64,000 nt of DNA, taken from NCBI RefSeq assembly GCF_001806325.1, contig NZ_CP017580.1, positions 2,108,001-2,172,000 on the forward strand, read 5' to 3'. How positions within the stretch are numbered: the first letter of the stretch is position 1; every line of letters begins with the position of its first letter. This document shows, one piece after another, positions 26,323 through 36,105 of this stretch. The notes under the pieces were generated by a model. The model was not told the origin of the DNA and did no database searches. It saw only the letters and a program-made list of their open reading frames with translations. The position numbers were made by a program, and so were the translations under genes. This DNA comes from Curtobacterium sp. BH-2-1-1 (GTDB lineage Bacteria; Actinomycetota; Actinomycetes; Actinomycetales; Microbacteriaceae).

Positions 26323-26447
26323 GTGCATGTTCCGACATCGTGCTCGTCGATCGACACGTGCAACGTCGACACATGCACCCGCACCGTCTGCGTGCGCATC
26401 GTTCGACGTTCCAGCGGTCGATCGACTGGTGGAACGTCGGAACATGC
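26323..26447. repeat. Tandem pair of GTCGATCGAC-centred palindromes
   Basis: Two related imperfect palindromes, 26323-26378 and 26396-26447, each centred on the perfect palindrome GTCGATCGAC, centres 71 bp apart. Their arms share the pattern GTGnAACGTCGnnACATGC reading outward. Copy two has near-perfect arms around TTCGACGTTCCA / TGGAACGTCGGAA. The sequence is AT-richer than the flanks. Confidence 0.7.
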
Positions 26448-26490
26448 CCGCGCACGAGTGGCCGGCGCCCCGCGCCCCGCGCACGCCGGA

Positions 26491-26529
26491 AGGCCCGGTG
26501 CGCTTCCGTGGCGGACGTGCACCGGGCCT
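26491..26529 (-). terminator. Terminator after pstB
   Basis: An 11-bp stem AGGCCCGGTGC / GCACCGGGCCT with a 17-nt loop that can itself pair (TCCG/CGGA), 35 bp beyond the pstB stop. Confidence 0.65.
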
Positions 26530-26564
26530 CCTGGTCGACCGTCAGCGCGACGGGCGGACGACGA

Positions 26565-27344
26565 TCACCCGAAGCGGCCGGAGACGTAGTCCTCGGTGGC
26601 CTGCACGGACGGGTTCGAGAACATCGTCGCGGTGTCGTCGAACTCGATGAGCTTGCCGGGGGCACCGGTGCCGGCGATGTTGAAGAACGCCGTCTTGTCG
26701 CTGACGCGCGAGGCCTGCTGCATGTTGTGGGTCACGATGACGATCGTGTACTCCTTCTTCAGCTCCTCGATGAGGTCCTCGATCGCGAGGGTCGAGATCG
26801 GGTCGAGCGCCGAGCACGGCTCGTCCATGAGGAGCACGTCCGGCTGCACCGCGATCGCCCGGGCGATGCAGAGGCGCTGCTGCTGGCCGCCGGACAGCCC
26901 CATGCCGGGCTTGTCGAGGCGGTCCTTGACCTCGTTCCAGAGGTTCGCGCCCTGCAGGGACCGCTCGACGACGTCGTCCGACTCGGAGCGGGAGAGGCGC
27001 TTGTTGTTGAGCTTCACGCCCGCGAGCACGTTGTCCTTGATGGACATCGTCGGGAACGGGTTCGGACGCTGGAACACCATGCCGACCTGGCGACGGACGA
27101 GCACCGGGTCGACGCCCGCGCCGTACAGGTCGTCGCCGTCGATCTTGACCGAGCCCTCGACGTAGGCGCCCGGGATGACCTCGTGCATGCGGTTCAGCGT
27201 GCGGAGGAAGGTGGACTTGCCGCAGCCGGACGGACCGATGAACGCGGTCACGGTGCGGGGCTCGATCGTCATGTCGACGCCCTCGACCGCCTTGAACTTC
27301 GAGTAGTAGACGTTGAGGCCGTCGACCTCGATGCGCTTGGACAC
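26565..27344 (-). CDS. pstB: Phosphate ABC transporter ATP-binding protein
   Basis: Cytoplasmic ATPase of the high-affinity phosphate importer. The 259 residues contain Walker [10 protein letters not shown] at about 37-45, [16 protein letters not shown] at the Q-loop (typical of PstB), signature [15 protein letters not shown], Walker [17 protein letters not shown] and the H-loop VTHNM. It is the last gene of pstSCAB, with 31 bp to pstA. PstB also forms part of the PhoU-SenX3 signalling complex in related bacteria. Confidence 0.97.
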   Translation of the reverse strand: MSKRIEVDGLNVYYSKFKAVEGVDMTIEPRTVTAFIGPSGCGKSTFLRTLNRMHEVIPGAYVEGSVKIDGDDLYGAGVDPVLVRRQVGMVFQRPNPFPTMSIKDNVLAGVKLNNKRLSRSESDDVVERSLQGANLWNEVKDRLDKPGMGLSGGQQQRLCIARAIAVQPDVLLMDEPCSALDPISTLAIEDLIEELKKEYTIVIVTHNMQQASRVSDKTAFFNIAGTGAPGKLIEFDDTATMFSNPSVQATEDYVSGRFG

Positions 27345-27375
27345 TGTGTTCCTTCGGGGTGGGTGGATCCGCGCG

Positions 27376-28461
27376 TCAGCGCGAGAGCTTGGGGGCGAAG
27401 AGGCGGGTGATGAAGCGGGCGAGCAGGTTCAGCAGCATCACGATGAGGATGAGCAGGAGGGCTGCCGTCCAGGCCCGGTCGACGAACGGCACCGGGTTGG
27501 CGCCCTGCTGCGAGTACTGCGTGTACGCGAACACCGGCAGGGTCATCATCGGGTTCTTGAACAGGTCGTAGTTCATGCTCGCCGTGAACCCGGCGGTGAC
27601 CAGCAGCGGGGCGGTCTCGCCGATGACGCGGGCGATCGAGAGCATGACGCCGGTGGTGATGCCGGCGAGCGACGTGGGGAGCACGACCTTGAGGATCGTG
27701 AGGTACTTCGGGACGCCGAGGGCGTACGAGGCCTCGCGGAGCTCCATCGGCACGATCTTCAGGACCTCTTCGGTGGAGCGCACGACGATCGGGATCATCA
27801 GCACCGACAGCGCCACCGAGCCGACGAGGCCGAAGCGGGCTCCCGGGCCGAGGAACAGCGCGAAGAGCGAGTACGCGAAGAGGCCGGCGACGATGGAGGG
27901 GATGCCCGTCATGACGTCGACGAAGAACGTGATGCCCTTGGCGAGGGCGCCCGTGCCGTACTCGACGAGGTAGATCGACGTGAGCAGCCCGATCGGCACC
28001 GAGATCAGGGCCGCGAACAGCGTGATCTCGAGCGTGCCGATGAGGGCGTGCAGTGCGCCGCCGCCCTCGGAGATGACGCCGCGCATCGAGTACGAGAAGA
28101 ACTCCACGTCGAAGCGGGCGAGGCCGTCCGCGAGCACCGTGTAGAGCAGGGAGACGAGCGGCAGGACCGCGATCACGAACGCCGTGATGACGAGCGAGGT
28201 GATGAGCCGGTCGACGGCCTTGCGACCACCCTCGACGATCCGCGAGACGACGACGATGAGGACGTCGAACAGGACCGTGCCGAGGAAGAGCGCCGCGACG
28301 ACGTTGAAGTCCTTGACCGCGCCGCCGGCGTTGAGCAGGGCGAAGACGAGGATCAGCGCGACCCAGGAGCCGACGAGGAGCAGCCACGGCACGGACTTGT
28401 GCAGCTTGCCGTTGGCGTAGACGTTGCCGGCGACGCCGGACTGACGGATGGCGAGGGACAT
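27376..28461 (-). CDS. pstA: Phosphate ABC transporter permease PstA
   Basis: Inner-membrane channel subunit pairing with PstC. The 361-residue protein has about seven helices; the first ones ([37 protein letters not shown]) form an N-terminal extension ahead of the six-helix permease core. The binding-protein-dependent transport motif is present as [25 protein letters not shown] EAA loop, followed by [21 protein letters not shown], a PstA/PstC hallmark. It starts 13 bp after the pstC stop. Confidence 0.95.
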   Translation of the reverse strand: MSLAIRQSGVAGNVYANGKLHKSVPWLLLVGSWVALILVFALLNAGGAVKDFNVVAALFLGTVLFDVLIVVVSRIVEGGRKAVDRLITSLVITAFVIAVLPLVSLLYTVLADGLARFDVEFFSYSMRGVISEGGGALHALIGTLEITLFAALISVPIGLLTSIYLVEYGTGALAKGITFFVDVMTGIPSIVAGLFAYSLFALFLGPGARFGLVGSVALSVLMIPIVVRSTEEVLKIVPMELREASYALGVPKYLTILKVVLPTSLAGITTGVMLSIARVIGETAPLLVTAGFTASMNYDLFKNPMMTLPVFAYTQYSQQGANPVPFVDRAWTAALLLILIVMLLNLLARFITRLFAPKLSR

Positions 28462-28474
28462 CGGGTCGTACCTC

Positions 28475-29422
28475 TCAGCTCACTCGCTTGCGGACGATGT
28501 ACCGCGCGAGCATGTTGATGACCAGGGTGATGACGAAGAGGATCAGACCCGACGCGATGAGCGCGTTCAGGGCCGTGCCGGACGCCTCGGCGAACTGCAG
28601 GGCGATGTTCGCCGCGATCGTCGAGGGGTTCAGCGACGTGAGCATCTGGAAGGTGACGTTCGTCGACACCGACAGCACCAGCGCGATCGCCATCGTCTCG
28701 CCGAGCGCACGACCGAGGCCGAGCATGATCGCGGACACGATGCCGGACTTGGCGAACGGCAGGACCGACAGGCGGATCATCTCCCACCGGGTCGCGCCGA
28801 GGGCCAGGGCCGCTTCCTCGTTGAGGCGCGGTGCCTGCAGGAAGATCTCGCGCATGACCGCGGTCATGATCGGGATCGCCATGACGGCGAGGACGATCGA
28901 TGCGGTCAGGATCGTGCGACCCGTGCCGGACACCTGCCCGGAGAACAGCGGGATCCAGCCGAAGTAGGTGTTCAGGAAGACGTAGAACGGCTTCACGAAC
29001 TGTGCCAGCACCACGATGCCCCAGAGGCCGTAGACGACCGACGGCACCGCGGCCAGCAGGTCGATCACGTAGCCGAGCACCGGCGAGATCCGGCGCGGGG
29101 CGTAGTGCGAGATGAAGAGCGCGATCCCGAGCGAGAGCGGCACGGCGATCACGAGCGCGATGAGCGCGGACCAGACGGTGCCGAAGACGAGGGGGCCGAC
29201 GTAGTCCCAGAAGTTCGTGGCGCTGTTCGGCAGCTCGCCGACCTTCGCGGAGAACGCCGGGATGCTCTGCCAGACCAGGAAGGCGGCGACGAGCACCAGC
29301 ACGAAGAGGATGAGCCCGCCGGCGATGACCGACGCGGCGGAGAAGACGCGGTCGCCGATGCGGACGACGGGCTTCGGCTTGGGGGTGACGGGGGCCACTG
29401 GCTGGGCCGGTGCGGTCGTCAT
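28475..29422 (-). CDS. pstC: Phosphate ABC transporter permease PstC
   Basis: The second permease subunit, 315 residues with six helices. Seen: YVGPLVFGTVWSALIALVIAVPLSLG, DLLAAVPSVVYGLWG (a PstC hallmark), EAA-type loop NEEAALALGATRWEMIRL, and SAIMLGLGRALGETMAIAL with the conserved Arg/Glu pair. The start follows a 145-bp gap after pstS that holds two tandem hairpins, which probably lower expression of the downstream permease genes relative to PstS. Confidence 0.95.
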   Translation of the reverse strand: MTTAPAQPVAPVTPKPKPVVRIGDRVFSAASVIAGGLILFVLVLVAAFLVWQSIPAFSAKVGELPNSATNFWDYVGPLVFGTVWSALIALVIAVPLSLGIALFISHYAPRRISPVLGYVIDLLAAVPSVVYGLWGIVVLAQFVKPFYVFLNTYFGWIPLFSGQVSGTGRTILTASIVLAVMAIPIMTAVMREIFLQAPRLNEEAALALGATRWEMIRLSVLPFAKSGIVSAIMLGLGRALGETMAIALVLSVSTNVTFQMLTSLNPSTIAANIALQFAEASGTALNALIASGLILFVITLVINMLARYIVRKRVS

Positions 29423-29481
29423 GGGACTCCTGTCGGAGGAACGCCGGGGGAGGCGACGGGTCGGGGGTGTCCGGTGGTGCG

Positions 29482-29555
29482 CGGTCCGCTCGGAGCGTGG
29501 AGCGGACCGGCGAGGGCCCGGACGCCGGTCAGGTGGGTGGGACCGGCGTCCGGGC
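29482..29555 (-). terminator. Two tandem hairpins between pstS and pstC
   Basis: Hairpin one: CGGTCCGCTC / GAGCGGACCG with an 8-nt loop (29482-29509). Hairpin two: GCCCGGACGCCGGTC / GACCGGCGTCCGGGC, 15 bp perfect with a 10-nt loop (29516-29555). Read from pstS, hairpin two comes first, 12 bp after the stop codon. They probably act as an attenuator and 3'-end stabiliser giving more PstS than permease. Confidence 0.65.
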
Positions 29556-29567
29556 GCTCAGGGTGTC

Positions 29568-30677
29568 TTACTTGATGGAGGCGACGGCCTTCGCGGCCTT
29601 CTCGGCGAGGTCGGTCGAGAGGGCGGCCGACTTGGCCTCCTTCGCGGCGGCGTCCTGCGCGTCCTTCGAGACGACGTAGTCGAGGTAGCCCTTCACGAGC
29701 TTGCCCTTGTCGGCGTCCTTGTACTCCTGGCAGGCGATCGCGTAGGAGACGAGCACCAGCGGCCAGGCGTTCTCGGCCGTGTCGGTGCGGTTGATGTCGA
29801 TCGCGAGGTCGTTGTCCGCGCGGCCGGAGACCGTCTCGGAGTCCGCGACGACCTTGGCAGCACCCTCGGCGGAGATCTCGGTGGCCTTGTCGCCGACCAT
29901 GAGCTTCGCCTTGTCGAGGTCACCGGCGCCGGAGTCGTCGATGTAGGTGATGGCGTTCGAGGCGCTGGCCATGGCCGAGGCCACACCCGAGGTGCCCTTC
30001 GCGCTGTCGCCGACCTGGTACGGGAAGGTCTGGCTGGGGGCCTCGGTCCAGACGTCCTTGGCGTTCGCCGCGACGTACTCGGAGAAGTTCTGCGTGGTGC
30101 CCGAGTCGTCGGAGCGGTGCACGACCGTGATGTTCGCGTCCGGCAGGGTCGCGTCCTTGTTCAGGTCGGCGATCTGCGAGTCGTTCCACTTCGTGATCTT
30201 GCCCGAGAAGATGCCCGCGATGGTCTTCGCGTCGAGCGTGAGGTCCTTGACGCCGTCGACCTTGTAGGCGATGGCGATCGGAGAGATGTAGACCGGGATG
30301 TCGATGGCCTTCGAGTCCGCGGCGCACAGGGCGAACGAGCCCGCGAGCTCCTCGTCCTTCAGCGCGGCGTCGGAGCCGGCGAAGTCGGCAGCACCCGAGA
30401 TGAAGTTCTTGCGGCCGGCGCCCGAACCGTCGGGCGAGTAGTTGACCGTCACGCCGGAGGCGACGTTCTGGAAACCAGCGGCCCAGGTGGCCTCGGCCGT
30501 CTGCTGGGCGGACGAACCCGAGCCGGTCAGCGTGCCCGAGAGCTTCGAGTAGTCGGTGCCGGAGCTCGAGCTGGACGAGGGCGTGTTGCCCGCGTCCTCG
30601 TTCGCCGCGCACGAGGAGAGCACGACCGCGCCGGCGATCGCGATTGCCGCGACCGTACCGATTCGCTTGATGTTCAC
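29568..30677 (-). CDS. pstS: Phosphate-binding lipoprotein PstS
   Basis: The extracytoplasmic phosphate receptor, 369 residues, lipid-anchored. A signal peptide ends in the lipobox VLSSC at about residue 23. Phosphate-binding motifs follow: LTGSGSSAQQTAE, SGAGRKNFISGAADFAGSDAAL and VVHRSDDSGTTQNFSEYV, all standard for PstS. It heads pstSCAB and is preceded by a Pho box and a TACAGT -10 element, so it should be strongly induced by phosphate starvation through RegX3. Confidence 0.97.
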   Translation of the reverse strand: MNIKRIGTVAAIAIAGAVVLSSCAANEDAGNTPSSSSSSGTDYSKLSGTLTGSGSSAQQTAEATWAAGFQNVASGVTVNYSPDGSGAGRKNFISGAADFAGSDAALKDEELAGSFALCAADSKAIDIPVYISPIAIAYKVDGVKDLTLDAKTIAGIFSGKITKWNDSQIADLNKDATLPDANITVVHRSDDSGTTQNFSEYVAANAKDVWTEAPSQTFPYQVGDSAKGTSGVASAMASASNAITYIDDSGAGDLDKAKLMVGDKATEISAEGAAKVVADSETVSGRADNDLAIDINRTDTAENAWPLVLVSYAIACQEYKDADKGKLVKGYLDYVVSKDAQDAAAKEAKSAALSTDLAEKAAKAVASIK

Positions 30678-30750
30678 AGGGGTCCCTTCGGGAATGTCAG
30701 TGCAGGTGGGACCGCTGCTGGTCCCGTGGGCCGGTGCTGACCCGGGAGCG

Positions 30751-30756
30751 ACTGTA
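30751..30756 (-). promoter_or_regulatory. -10 box of the pstS promoter
   Basis: TACAGT on the minus strand, with the Pho box about 32 bp upstream in place of a good -35, as expected for an activator-dependent promoter. The leader to the pstS start would be about 65 nt. Confidence 0.55.
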
Positions 30757-30787
30757 GGGACGCGAGGTGACGGGGATCACCCGCCCT

Positions 30788-30805
30788 GGTGAACGGGAGG
30801 TGAAC
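30788..30805 (-). promoter_or_regulatory. Pho box (RegX3 site) upstream of pstS
   Basis: On the minus strand GTTCACCTCCC is followed directly by GTTCACC: two exact GTTCACC half-sites on an 11-bp pitch, the arrangement of PhoP/RegX3-type direct-repeat boxes. It lies about 110 bp upstream of the pstS start. Confidence 0.8.
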
Positions 30806-30944
30806 GAGGGGTTGTCCTGGACGGGGCGCCGTGCGTCGGAGCGCGCGCGGGTGCAGGATCGGGAACGCCGCGCCGTGCGCGGGCGCATGCGTGTGCATGC
30901 ACACCGCAGGGGCCTGGAGGCGCGGCTCGGCCCGGGCGCTCGGC

Positions 30945-31892
30945 CTACGCCGAGACGGGGTTGCGGTGCGTCTCGACGGCCACGAGCCTGCCGCCGGCGA
31001 TGTGCAGCACCGAGAAGTCGCCGACCGAGAGCATCGCGGCACGGCGGAGGTCGAACCGTCCGGACTCGTCGGCCGTCGCGGTCGCGATGCGGGCGATGAT
31101 GTCCGGCAGCACGGGCCCGTGCGAGCACAGGACCGTCGTCTTCGCCTTGTCGAGGCGCTTCTGCACGACGCCCTTGACGTCGGCGGCACCCCGGTCGTGG
31201 GCGTCCTGGCTGATGTCCGGCGTGCTCGAGACCCCGAGGTGCGTCCGGTCGGAGAGCGGTTCGACCGTCGCGAGGCACCGGGCGGCGGTGCTGCTGACGA
31301 TCTTCTTCGGACCGAAGGCGGCCACCGGTGACGCGACCGACTTCGCCTGCGACCGGCCGACGGGCAGGAGCGGACGGGTGGCGTCCGGTCCGTTCCACTC
31401 CGAGCCGGGGACCGTCTTGGCGTGCCGGAGGGCGATGAGGGCGAAGGTGCGGTGTTCCCCGGCGGCGACGCGGTCGGCGAACCGGTCGAGGATCGCGACG
31501 TCGCGCTCGTACGTCAGTCGGTGCCGGGCGTCGTCGAGCGTGACCCACTCGACCGAGGCGACCTCGTCGTTCGGGCGGAACTTGCCGGCGCGCTCGTACT
31601 CCTTCGCGGGGACGCGGGCGGACCAGTAGTGCACCACCTTGTCGCGGCCGCTCGGCAGGACGTACTCGGCCGTGCCCAGCGGAGCGCCGAGGTGCACGCG
31701 GTAGCCGGTCTCCTCGTCGATCTCCCGCACGGCGGTCGTCGGGACGCTCTCGCCCGGGTCGACCTTGCCCTTCGGGAACGAGACGTCCTTGTGGTGGTCG
31801 CGGTGGATGAGCAGCACGAGCGGGACGCCGTCCTGTTCACGCCAGACGACGGCACCTGCAGCGACGACCGGCCCTGAGGAGCCGCCGCTCAC
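30945..31892 (-). CDS. mutT1: MutT1-like NUDIX hydrolase/histidine phosphatase
   Basis: A 315-residue two-domain enzyme. Residues 1-140 are a NUDIX domain (box [20 protein letters not shown] then TGY); the C-terminal half is a histidine-phosphatase fold starting [15 protein letters not shown] and ending with the catalytic-His-like [12 protein letters not shown]. Mycobacterial MutT1 has this plan and turns 8-oxo-dGTP and diadenosine polyphosphates to monophosphates. GTG start overlapping the ppk stop by four bases, so the two are coupled; both concern high-energy phosphate compounds. Confidence 0.88.
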   Translation of the reverse strand: MSGGSSGPVVAAGAVVWREQDGVPLVLLIHRDHHKDVSFPKGKVDPGESVPTTAVREIDEETGYRVHLGAPLGTAEYVLPSGRDKVVHYWSARVPAKEYERAGKFRPNDEVASVEWVTLDDARHRLTYERDVAILDRFADRVAAGEHRTFALIALRHAKTVPGSEWNGPDATRPLLPVGRSQAKSVASPVAAFGPKKIVSSTAARCLATVEPLSDRTHLGVSSTPDISQDAHDRGAADVKGVVQKRLDKAKTTVLCSHGPVLPDIIARIATATADESGRFDLRRAAMLSVGDFSVLHIAGGRLVAVETHRNPVSA

Positions 31893-34054
31893 CGAGTGGA
31901 GCGCTTCCGCGCCGAGATCTTCCGCATGAGGACATTCTGCACGTCATCGAGCGGTCGGCCGTCCTCGTCCGTCGAGTGGCGCGTCCACTCGCCGTCCGAC
32001 TCGAGGTGCCACGAGCTCGTCGTGTCCGCCATGGCGAGGTCGAACATCTCGTGGACCTCGTTCACGTGTCCGGGGTCGGACAGCCGGACGAGCGCCTCGA
32101 CGCGGCGGTCGAGGTTGCGGTGCATCATGTCCGCCGAGCCGATGAACACGGCCGGGTCGCCGTCGTTGTGGAACGCGAACGCCCGCGAGTGCTCGAGGTA
32201 CCGGCCGACCACGCTGCGCACCCGGATGGTGTCGCTGACGCCTTCCATGCCGGGCTTGAGCGAGCAGATGCCGCGGACCCAGACGTCGATCGGCACACCG
32301 GCCTGGCTCGCCAGGTACAGCGCGTCGATGATCTGCTCGTCCACCATCGAGTTGACCTTGATGCGGATCCCCGAGGGCTTGCCGGCACGGGCGTTGTCCG
32401 CCTCGGTCGTGATGCGCTTGAGCAAGCCCTTCCGCAGGTGCAGCGGCGCGACGAGCAGGCGCTTGAACTTCTTCTCGATCGCGTAGCCCGACAGCTCGTT
32501 GAACAGGCGCGTGAGGTCCTTGCCCACGGTGTCGTCCGACGTGAAGAGCCCCATGTCCTCGTAGATGCGCGAGGTCTTCGGGTTGTAGTTGCCCGTCCCG
32601 ATGTGGCTGTAGTGCTTGAGCGTGCCGCCCTCCTGCCGGATGACGAGCACGAGCTTCGAGTGCGTCTTCAGCCCGACCAGGCCGTAGACCACGTGCACGC
32701 CGGCCTTCTCGAGCTTGCGAGCCCACGTGATGTTGTTCTGCTCGTCGAAGCGCGCCTTGATCTCGACGAGTGCGAGCACCTGCTTGCCCGCGGCCGCGGC
32801 GTCGATGAGCGCCTCGACGATGGGGCTGTCGCCCGAGGTGCGGTAGAGCGTCTGCTTGATCGCGAGCACGTTCGGGTCGGCCGCGGCCTGCTCGAGGAAC
32901 GCCTGCACACTGGTCGCGAAGGACTCGTACGGGTGGTGCACGAGGACGTCCTTCGCCGCGATCGCGCGGAAGAGGTCCGGCTTCGTGTTCGGTTCGCCCG
33001 GCTGGAACTGCACCGGGGTCGTCGGCACGTGCTTCGGGTAGTGCAGGTCCGGGCGGGCGATCTTGGCGATCTCGAACAGGCCGCCGAGGTCGAGCGGCGA
33101 CGGCAGGCGGAACACCTCCTGCTCGGTGATGTCGAGTTCGCGCACGAGCAGGTCGAGCGTCACCGGGTCCATGTCCTCGGTGATCTCGAGACGGATGGGC
33201 GGCCCGAACCGACGACGGAGCAGCTCGCGCTCGAGGGCCTGGATGAGGTTCTCGGCCTCGTCCTCCTCGATCTCGACGTCCTCGTTGCGGGTGACCCGGA
33301 ACACGTGGTGCTCGAGGACCTCCATCCCCGGGAAGAGGTCGTCGAGGTGGTTCGCGATGAGGTCTTCGAGCGGGATGAAGCGGAGCAGCCCGGAGTCGTC
33401 GTCCGGCAGCTTGATGAACCGCGAGAAGTTCTGCGGGACCTTGAGGCGCGCGAACTCCTGCCGCTGCGACTTCGGGTTGCGCACGCGCACCGCGAGGTTG
33501 AGCGACAACCCGGAGATGTACGGGAAGGGGTGCGCCGGGTCGACCGCGAGCGGCATGAGCACCGGGAAGATCTGCTCGTTGAAGTACTCGCGCATCCGGA
33601 GCCGGTCGGCCTCGTCGAGGTCGGACCAGTGCTCGATGTGGATTCCAGCGGCGTCGAGGTCCGGCTTGAGCGACCCGATGAACGCCTGCGCGTGGCGGTC
33701 CTGCAGCTCGTGCGCCTTCGTCGCGATGTCGCGCAGCACGTCGCTCGGTGCGCGACCGACGTTGGTCGGCACGGCGATGCCGGTGTCGATGCGGCGCTTC
33801 AGGCCGGCGACCCGGACCATGAAGAACTCGTCGAGGTTGGACGCGAAGATCGCCAGGAAGTTCGCCCGTTCGAGGAGCGGCTGCGTGCGGTCCTCGCCGA
33901 GTTCGAGCACGCGCTGGTTGAACCGGAGCCAGCTGAGTTCACGGTCGAAGTAGCGGTCGGTGGGCAGCGACTCGTGCTCGATCTCGACGACCTCGTCGAA
34001 GTCGTCGAGGTCCGGTGCGACGGAGTCGCCGTCGAGCTGCGGTTCGGTGTCCAT
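31889..34054 (-). CDS. ppk: Polyphosphate kinase 1
   Basis: Makes inorganic polyphosphate from ATP at the membrane and cytoplasm. The 721-residue protein has the Ppk1 domains in order: N-terminal [18 protein letters not shown], head domain with [19 protein letters not shown], and C-terminal phospholipase-D-like halves with the phospho-His region [31 protein letters not shown] and [10 protein letters not shown]. The ATG was chosen because CAGGAT lies 6 bases upstream; a GTG two codons earlier is possible. A Pho-box-like direct repeat stands about 55 bp upstream, so phosphate starvation probably raises it. Confidence 0.96.
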   Translation of the reverse strand: MDTEPQLDGDSVAPDLDDFDEVVEIEHESLPTDRYFDRELSWLRFNQRVLELGEDRTQPLLERANFLAIFASNLDEFFMVRVAGLKRRIDTGIAVPTNVGRAPSDVLRDIATKAHELQDRHAQAFIGSLKPDLDAAGIHIEHWSDLDEADRLRMREYFNEQIFPVLMPLAVDPAHPFPYISGLSLNLAVRVRNPKSQRQEFARLKVPQNFSRFIKLPDDDSGLLRFIPLEDLIANHLDDLFPGMEVLEHHVFRVTRNEDVEIEEDEAENLIQALERELLRRRFGPPIRLEITEDMDPVTLDLLVRELDITEQEVFRLPSPLDLGGLFEIAKIARPDLHYPKHVPTTPVQFQPGEPNTKPDLFRAIAAKDVLVHHPYESFATSVQAFLEQAAADPNVLAIKQTLYRTSGDSPIVEALIDAAAAGKQVLALVEIKARFDEQNNITWARKLEKAGVHVVYGLVGLKTHSKLVLVIRQEGGTLKHYSHIGTGNYNPKTSRIYEDMGLFTSDDTVGKDLTRLFNELSGYAIEKKFKRLLVAPLHLRKGLLKRITTEADNARAGKPSGIRIKVNSMVDEQIIDALYLASQAGVPIDVWVRGICSLKPGMEGVSDTIRVRSVVGRYLEHSRAFAFHNDGDPAVFIGSADMMHRNLDRRVEALVRLSDPGHVNEVHEMFDLAMADTTSSWHLESDGEWTRHSTDEDGRPLDDVQNVLMRKISARKRSTR

Positions 34055-34107
34055 GCCCACATCCTGCCACCCGCCCCCTGCGCCAGGAGGGCCGCACGTG
34101 GACGCTG

Positions 34108-34125
34108 TGGAAACGGGCGGTGAAC
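34108..34125 (-). promoter_or_regulatory. Pho-box-like site upstream of ppk
   Basis: On the minus strand GTTCACCGCCC is followed by GTTTCCA: one exact and one degenerate GTTCACC half-site with the 11-bp pitch. It lies upstream of the CAGGAT -10 box of ppk. Confidence 0.6.
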
Positions 34126-34144
34126 GACGCCGTGTGGAGGAGCG

Positions 34145-34963
34145 TCAGCCGGCCGCGTACTGGACGTCGATCGCGTGCTGCTCGAACCCGGATCGGCGGT
34201 ACAGGGCCAGCGCCGGGGCGTTGTCGCCCTCGACGTAGAGCGCCGCGGCGGAGAGGCCCCGGCCGGTCAGGCGTGCCGTCCCCGCGCGCATCAGGACGCC
34301 GCCGAGTCCCCGGCCCTGCAGGTCGGGTCGGACGGCCACGGCGTAGAACTCGCCGGTGTCGCCCTCGACCTTGAGCCAGCACGACCCGGCGAGGTCCCCG
34401 GGGTCGTCGCGGAGCAGGAGCAGGTCGTCGCCGGAGAACCAGTCGTCGGCCTCGCGGGCGCGCAGGTCGTCGAGCGTCATCCGGCCCTGTTCCGGGTGGT
34501 GCGCGAAGGCGGCGGCGTTGAGCGCCAGCCAGTCGGCCTCGTCGGCGGGGTCGCCCGTCCGGAACGACGACAGGGACCAGCCGGCCGGCACCGCGGGGTC
34601 GGGGGCGACGGACGCGATCGGGGCGCGGAGCTGCAGGAGCGTGCGGACCGCCGTCCAGCCGAAGCGGGCCGCGAGTGCTCGGGCAGCGGGGTGGTCCCCG
34701 TGCGCCCACGCGAGCCGAGGGGCCGGCCCGTCCACGGGAGCGGCCCCGCCGCCCGGGGCGAGCGCCTGCCGGGCGAGGGCGGTGCCGAGACCGTGGCCCC
34801 GCGCCTCCTGGGCGACCACGAGTTCCAGCTCGCCGTCACGGACCACGGCGACCCCGCGCTCGTCGCCGAGCACGGTCGCGCGGCCGGCGCGCACGTCGAC
34901 CAGGGTCTGGTCGGAGAACGGCGGTGCTTCGCCCGGGACGACGAAGCGCGACAGGTCGACCAC
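34145..34963 (-). CDS. mshD: Mycothiol synthase
   Basis: Acetylates Cys-GlcN-Ins to finish mycothiol, the main low-molecular thiol of actinobacteria. The 272 residues hold two GNAT domains: the N-terminal one with LVVAQEARGHGLGTALARQAL and the active C-terminal one with VAVRPDLQGRGLGGVLMRAG and EGDNAPALALYRRSGFE. NxxAxxLYxxxGF is the family signature. The GTG shares one base with the glnR stop (TAGTG), so the two are coupled; this glnR-mshD order is widespread in actinobacteria. Confidence 0.92.
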   Translation of the reverse strand: MVDLSRFVVPGEAPPFSDQTLVDVRAGRATVLGDERGVAVVRDGELELVVAQEARGHGLGTALARQALAPGGGAAPVDGPAPRLAWAHGDHPAARALAARFGWTAVRTLLQLRAPIASVAPDPAVPAGWSLSSFRTGDPADEADWLALNAAAFAHHPEQGRMTLDDLRAREADDWFSGDDLLLLRDDPGDLAGSCWLKVEGDTGEFYAVAVRPDLQGRGLGGVLMRAGTARLTGRGLSAAALYVEGDNAPALALYRRSGFEQHAIDVQYAAG

Positions 34964-35646
34964 TACTGGCCCGCGAGCCGGTCGGCCTCGTCGTCGTAGA
35001 CGTTGAAGCGGTACCCGACGTTGCGGACCGTGCCGATGAGGGACTCGAGGTCGCCGAGCTTCGCGCGGAGGCGCCGCACGTGCACGTCGACCGTGCGGGT
35101 GCCGCCGAAGTAGTCGTAGCCCCACACCTCGCTGAGGAGCTGCTCGCGGGTGAAGACCCGCGAGGGGTGCGTGGCGAAGAAGCGGAGGAGCTCGAACTCC
35201 TTGAAGGTGAGGTCGAGCGGTCGACCGCGGACCTTCGCCGAGTAGCTGGCCTCGTCGATGACGACACCGGACGCCTGGATCTTCGACCCGGTCTGGTTCT
35301 TCGACGCGCGACCGGCCGTGAGCCGGATGCGGGCGTCGACCTCGGCCGGGCCGGCGGTCTCGAGCACGACGTCGTCGACGTTCCACTCGCTGTTGACCGC
35401 GGTCAGACCACCCTCGGTGACGACCAGGATGATCGGCGTCGTCGAGCCGCTCGTCGCGAGGATCTTGCACAGGGCCTTGGCGCTCGCCAGGTCCGTCCGG
35501 GCGTCCACGAACATGAGGTCGCTCTGCGGGGCGTTGACCAGCTGTGCGGCCTCGGCGGGGACGTGGCGGATCCGGTGGCTCAGCAGTCCGAGGCTCGGCA
35601 GGACGTCGCCGGGCGCGGCTGAGGTGAGTACCAGGAGCTGGGCCAC
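34963..35646 (-). CDS. glnR: Nitrogen-metabolism regulator GlnR (atypical OmpR type)
   Basis: Orphan response-regulator-like activator of ammonium assimilation genes. The 227-residue protein has an N-terminal receiver-like domain ([28 protein letters not shown] with the lone Asp, [30 protein letters not shown]) and a C-terminal winged helix [42 protein letters not shown]. The match to Streptomyces GlnR is strong as I recall it, including GPAEV and YSAK. GTG start with GGAGGTCCT just upstream. No kinase gene is linked, as is usual for GlnR. Confidence 0.93.
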   Translation of the reverse strand: MAQLLVLTSAAPGDVLPSLGLLSHRIRHVPAEAAQLVNAPQSDLMFVDARTDLASAKALCKILATSGSTTPIILVVTEGGLTAVNSEWNVDDVVLETAGPAEVDARIRLTAGRASKNQTGSKIQASGVVIDEASYSAKVRGRPLDLTFKEFELLRFFATHPSRVFTREQLLSEVWGYDYFGGTRTVDVHVRRLRAKLGDLESLIGTVRNVGYRFNVYDDEADRLAGQ

Positions 35647-35773
35647 AGGACCTCCAGGGCGTGGGGGAGTCGTGCACACATCCTAGTGATGCTCGGGAAG
35701 CATCCCTCCCGGCCGGACGGTCGGGGACGCGTTCCGGGCACCTTCGGCACGCGGCCCTGTCATGATGGGGCGC

Positions 35774-36055
35774 GTGACCGAGCCTGTGCAGCCCACCGAC
35801 CAGCGCCGCCTCCGGCTGACGTCCGTGCTGCCGGTCTGGCTGCTCGCGGTCGTCGGCGCCGTGCTCGTCCTCACCCTCACCGACAAGGACTCGTTCGCGT
35901 GGCTGCTGCTCGTGTTCGTGCTCTGCGTGCTGGTCAGCTTCGTGCTGCAGCTCATCACCGCGACGAAGGACGGGCTGGTCGAGCGGATCAGCATCGCGTC
36001 GTCCGGGGCGTTCGTCGTCGTGCTCGTCACCGCGGTGGTCCTGCTGGTGCGTTGA
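35774..36055 (+). CDS. Small membrane protein
   Basis: A 93-residue protein with three hydrophobic segments (VWLLAVVGAVLVLTLT, SFAWLLLVFVLCVLVSFVLQL, GAFVVVLVTAVVLLV). No known domain. The GTG start has CATGAT 7 bases upstream and no ribosome binding site. An ATG four codons earlier overlaps that box and is less likely. It is divergent from glnR and followed by the nitrobindin unit. Confidence 0.72.
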   Translation: MTEPVQPTDQRRLRLTSVLPVWLLAVVGAVLVLTLTDKDSFAWLLLVFVLCVLVSFVLQLITATKDGLVERISIASSGAFVVVLVTAVVLLVR

Positions 36056-36105
36056 CGCGCCGCCGTCCGCCTGGCGTCGTCAGGCGTGACGCGTAGACTC
36101 CAGCC

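Larger units (their letters stand above)
26197..26564. other. 368-bp intergenic region with repeats
   Basis: The gap between the convergent rskA and pstB genes. It holds a tandem pair of large imperfect palindromes (26323-26447) and a hairpin at 26491-26529 that should end the pst message. No gene is supported; open frames here are driven by composition. Confidence 0.65.

Noticed and set aside
26323..26447. Possible CRISPR-like repeat pair
   Set aside because: There are only two units, the units are palindromic over their full length, no spacers of constant length exist, and no cas gene is near.
31976..34123. 715-codon plus-strand open frame opposite ppk
   Set aside because: Antisense reading of the well-supported ppk gene; composition (Val/Arg/Asp/Leu-rich) is that of a codon shadow.
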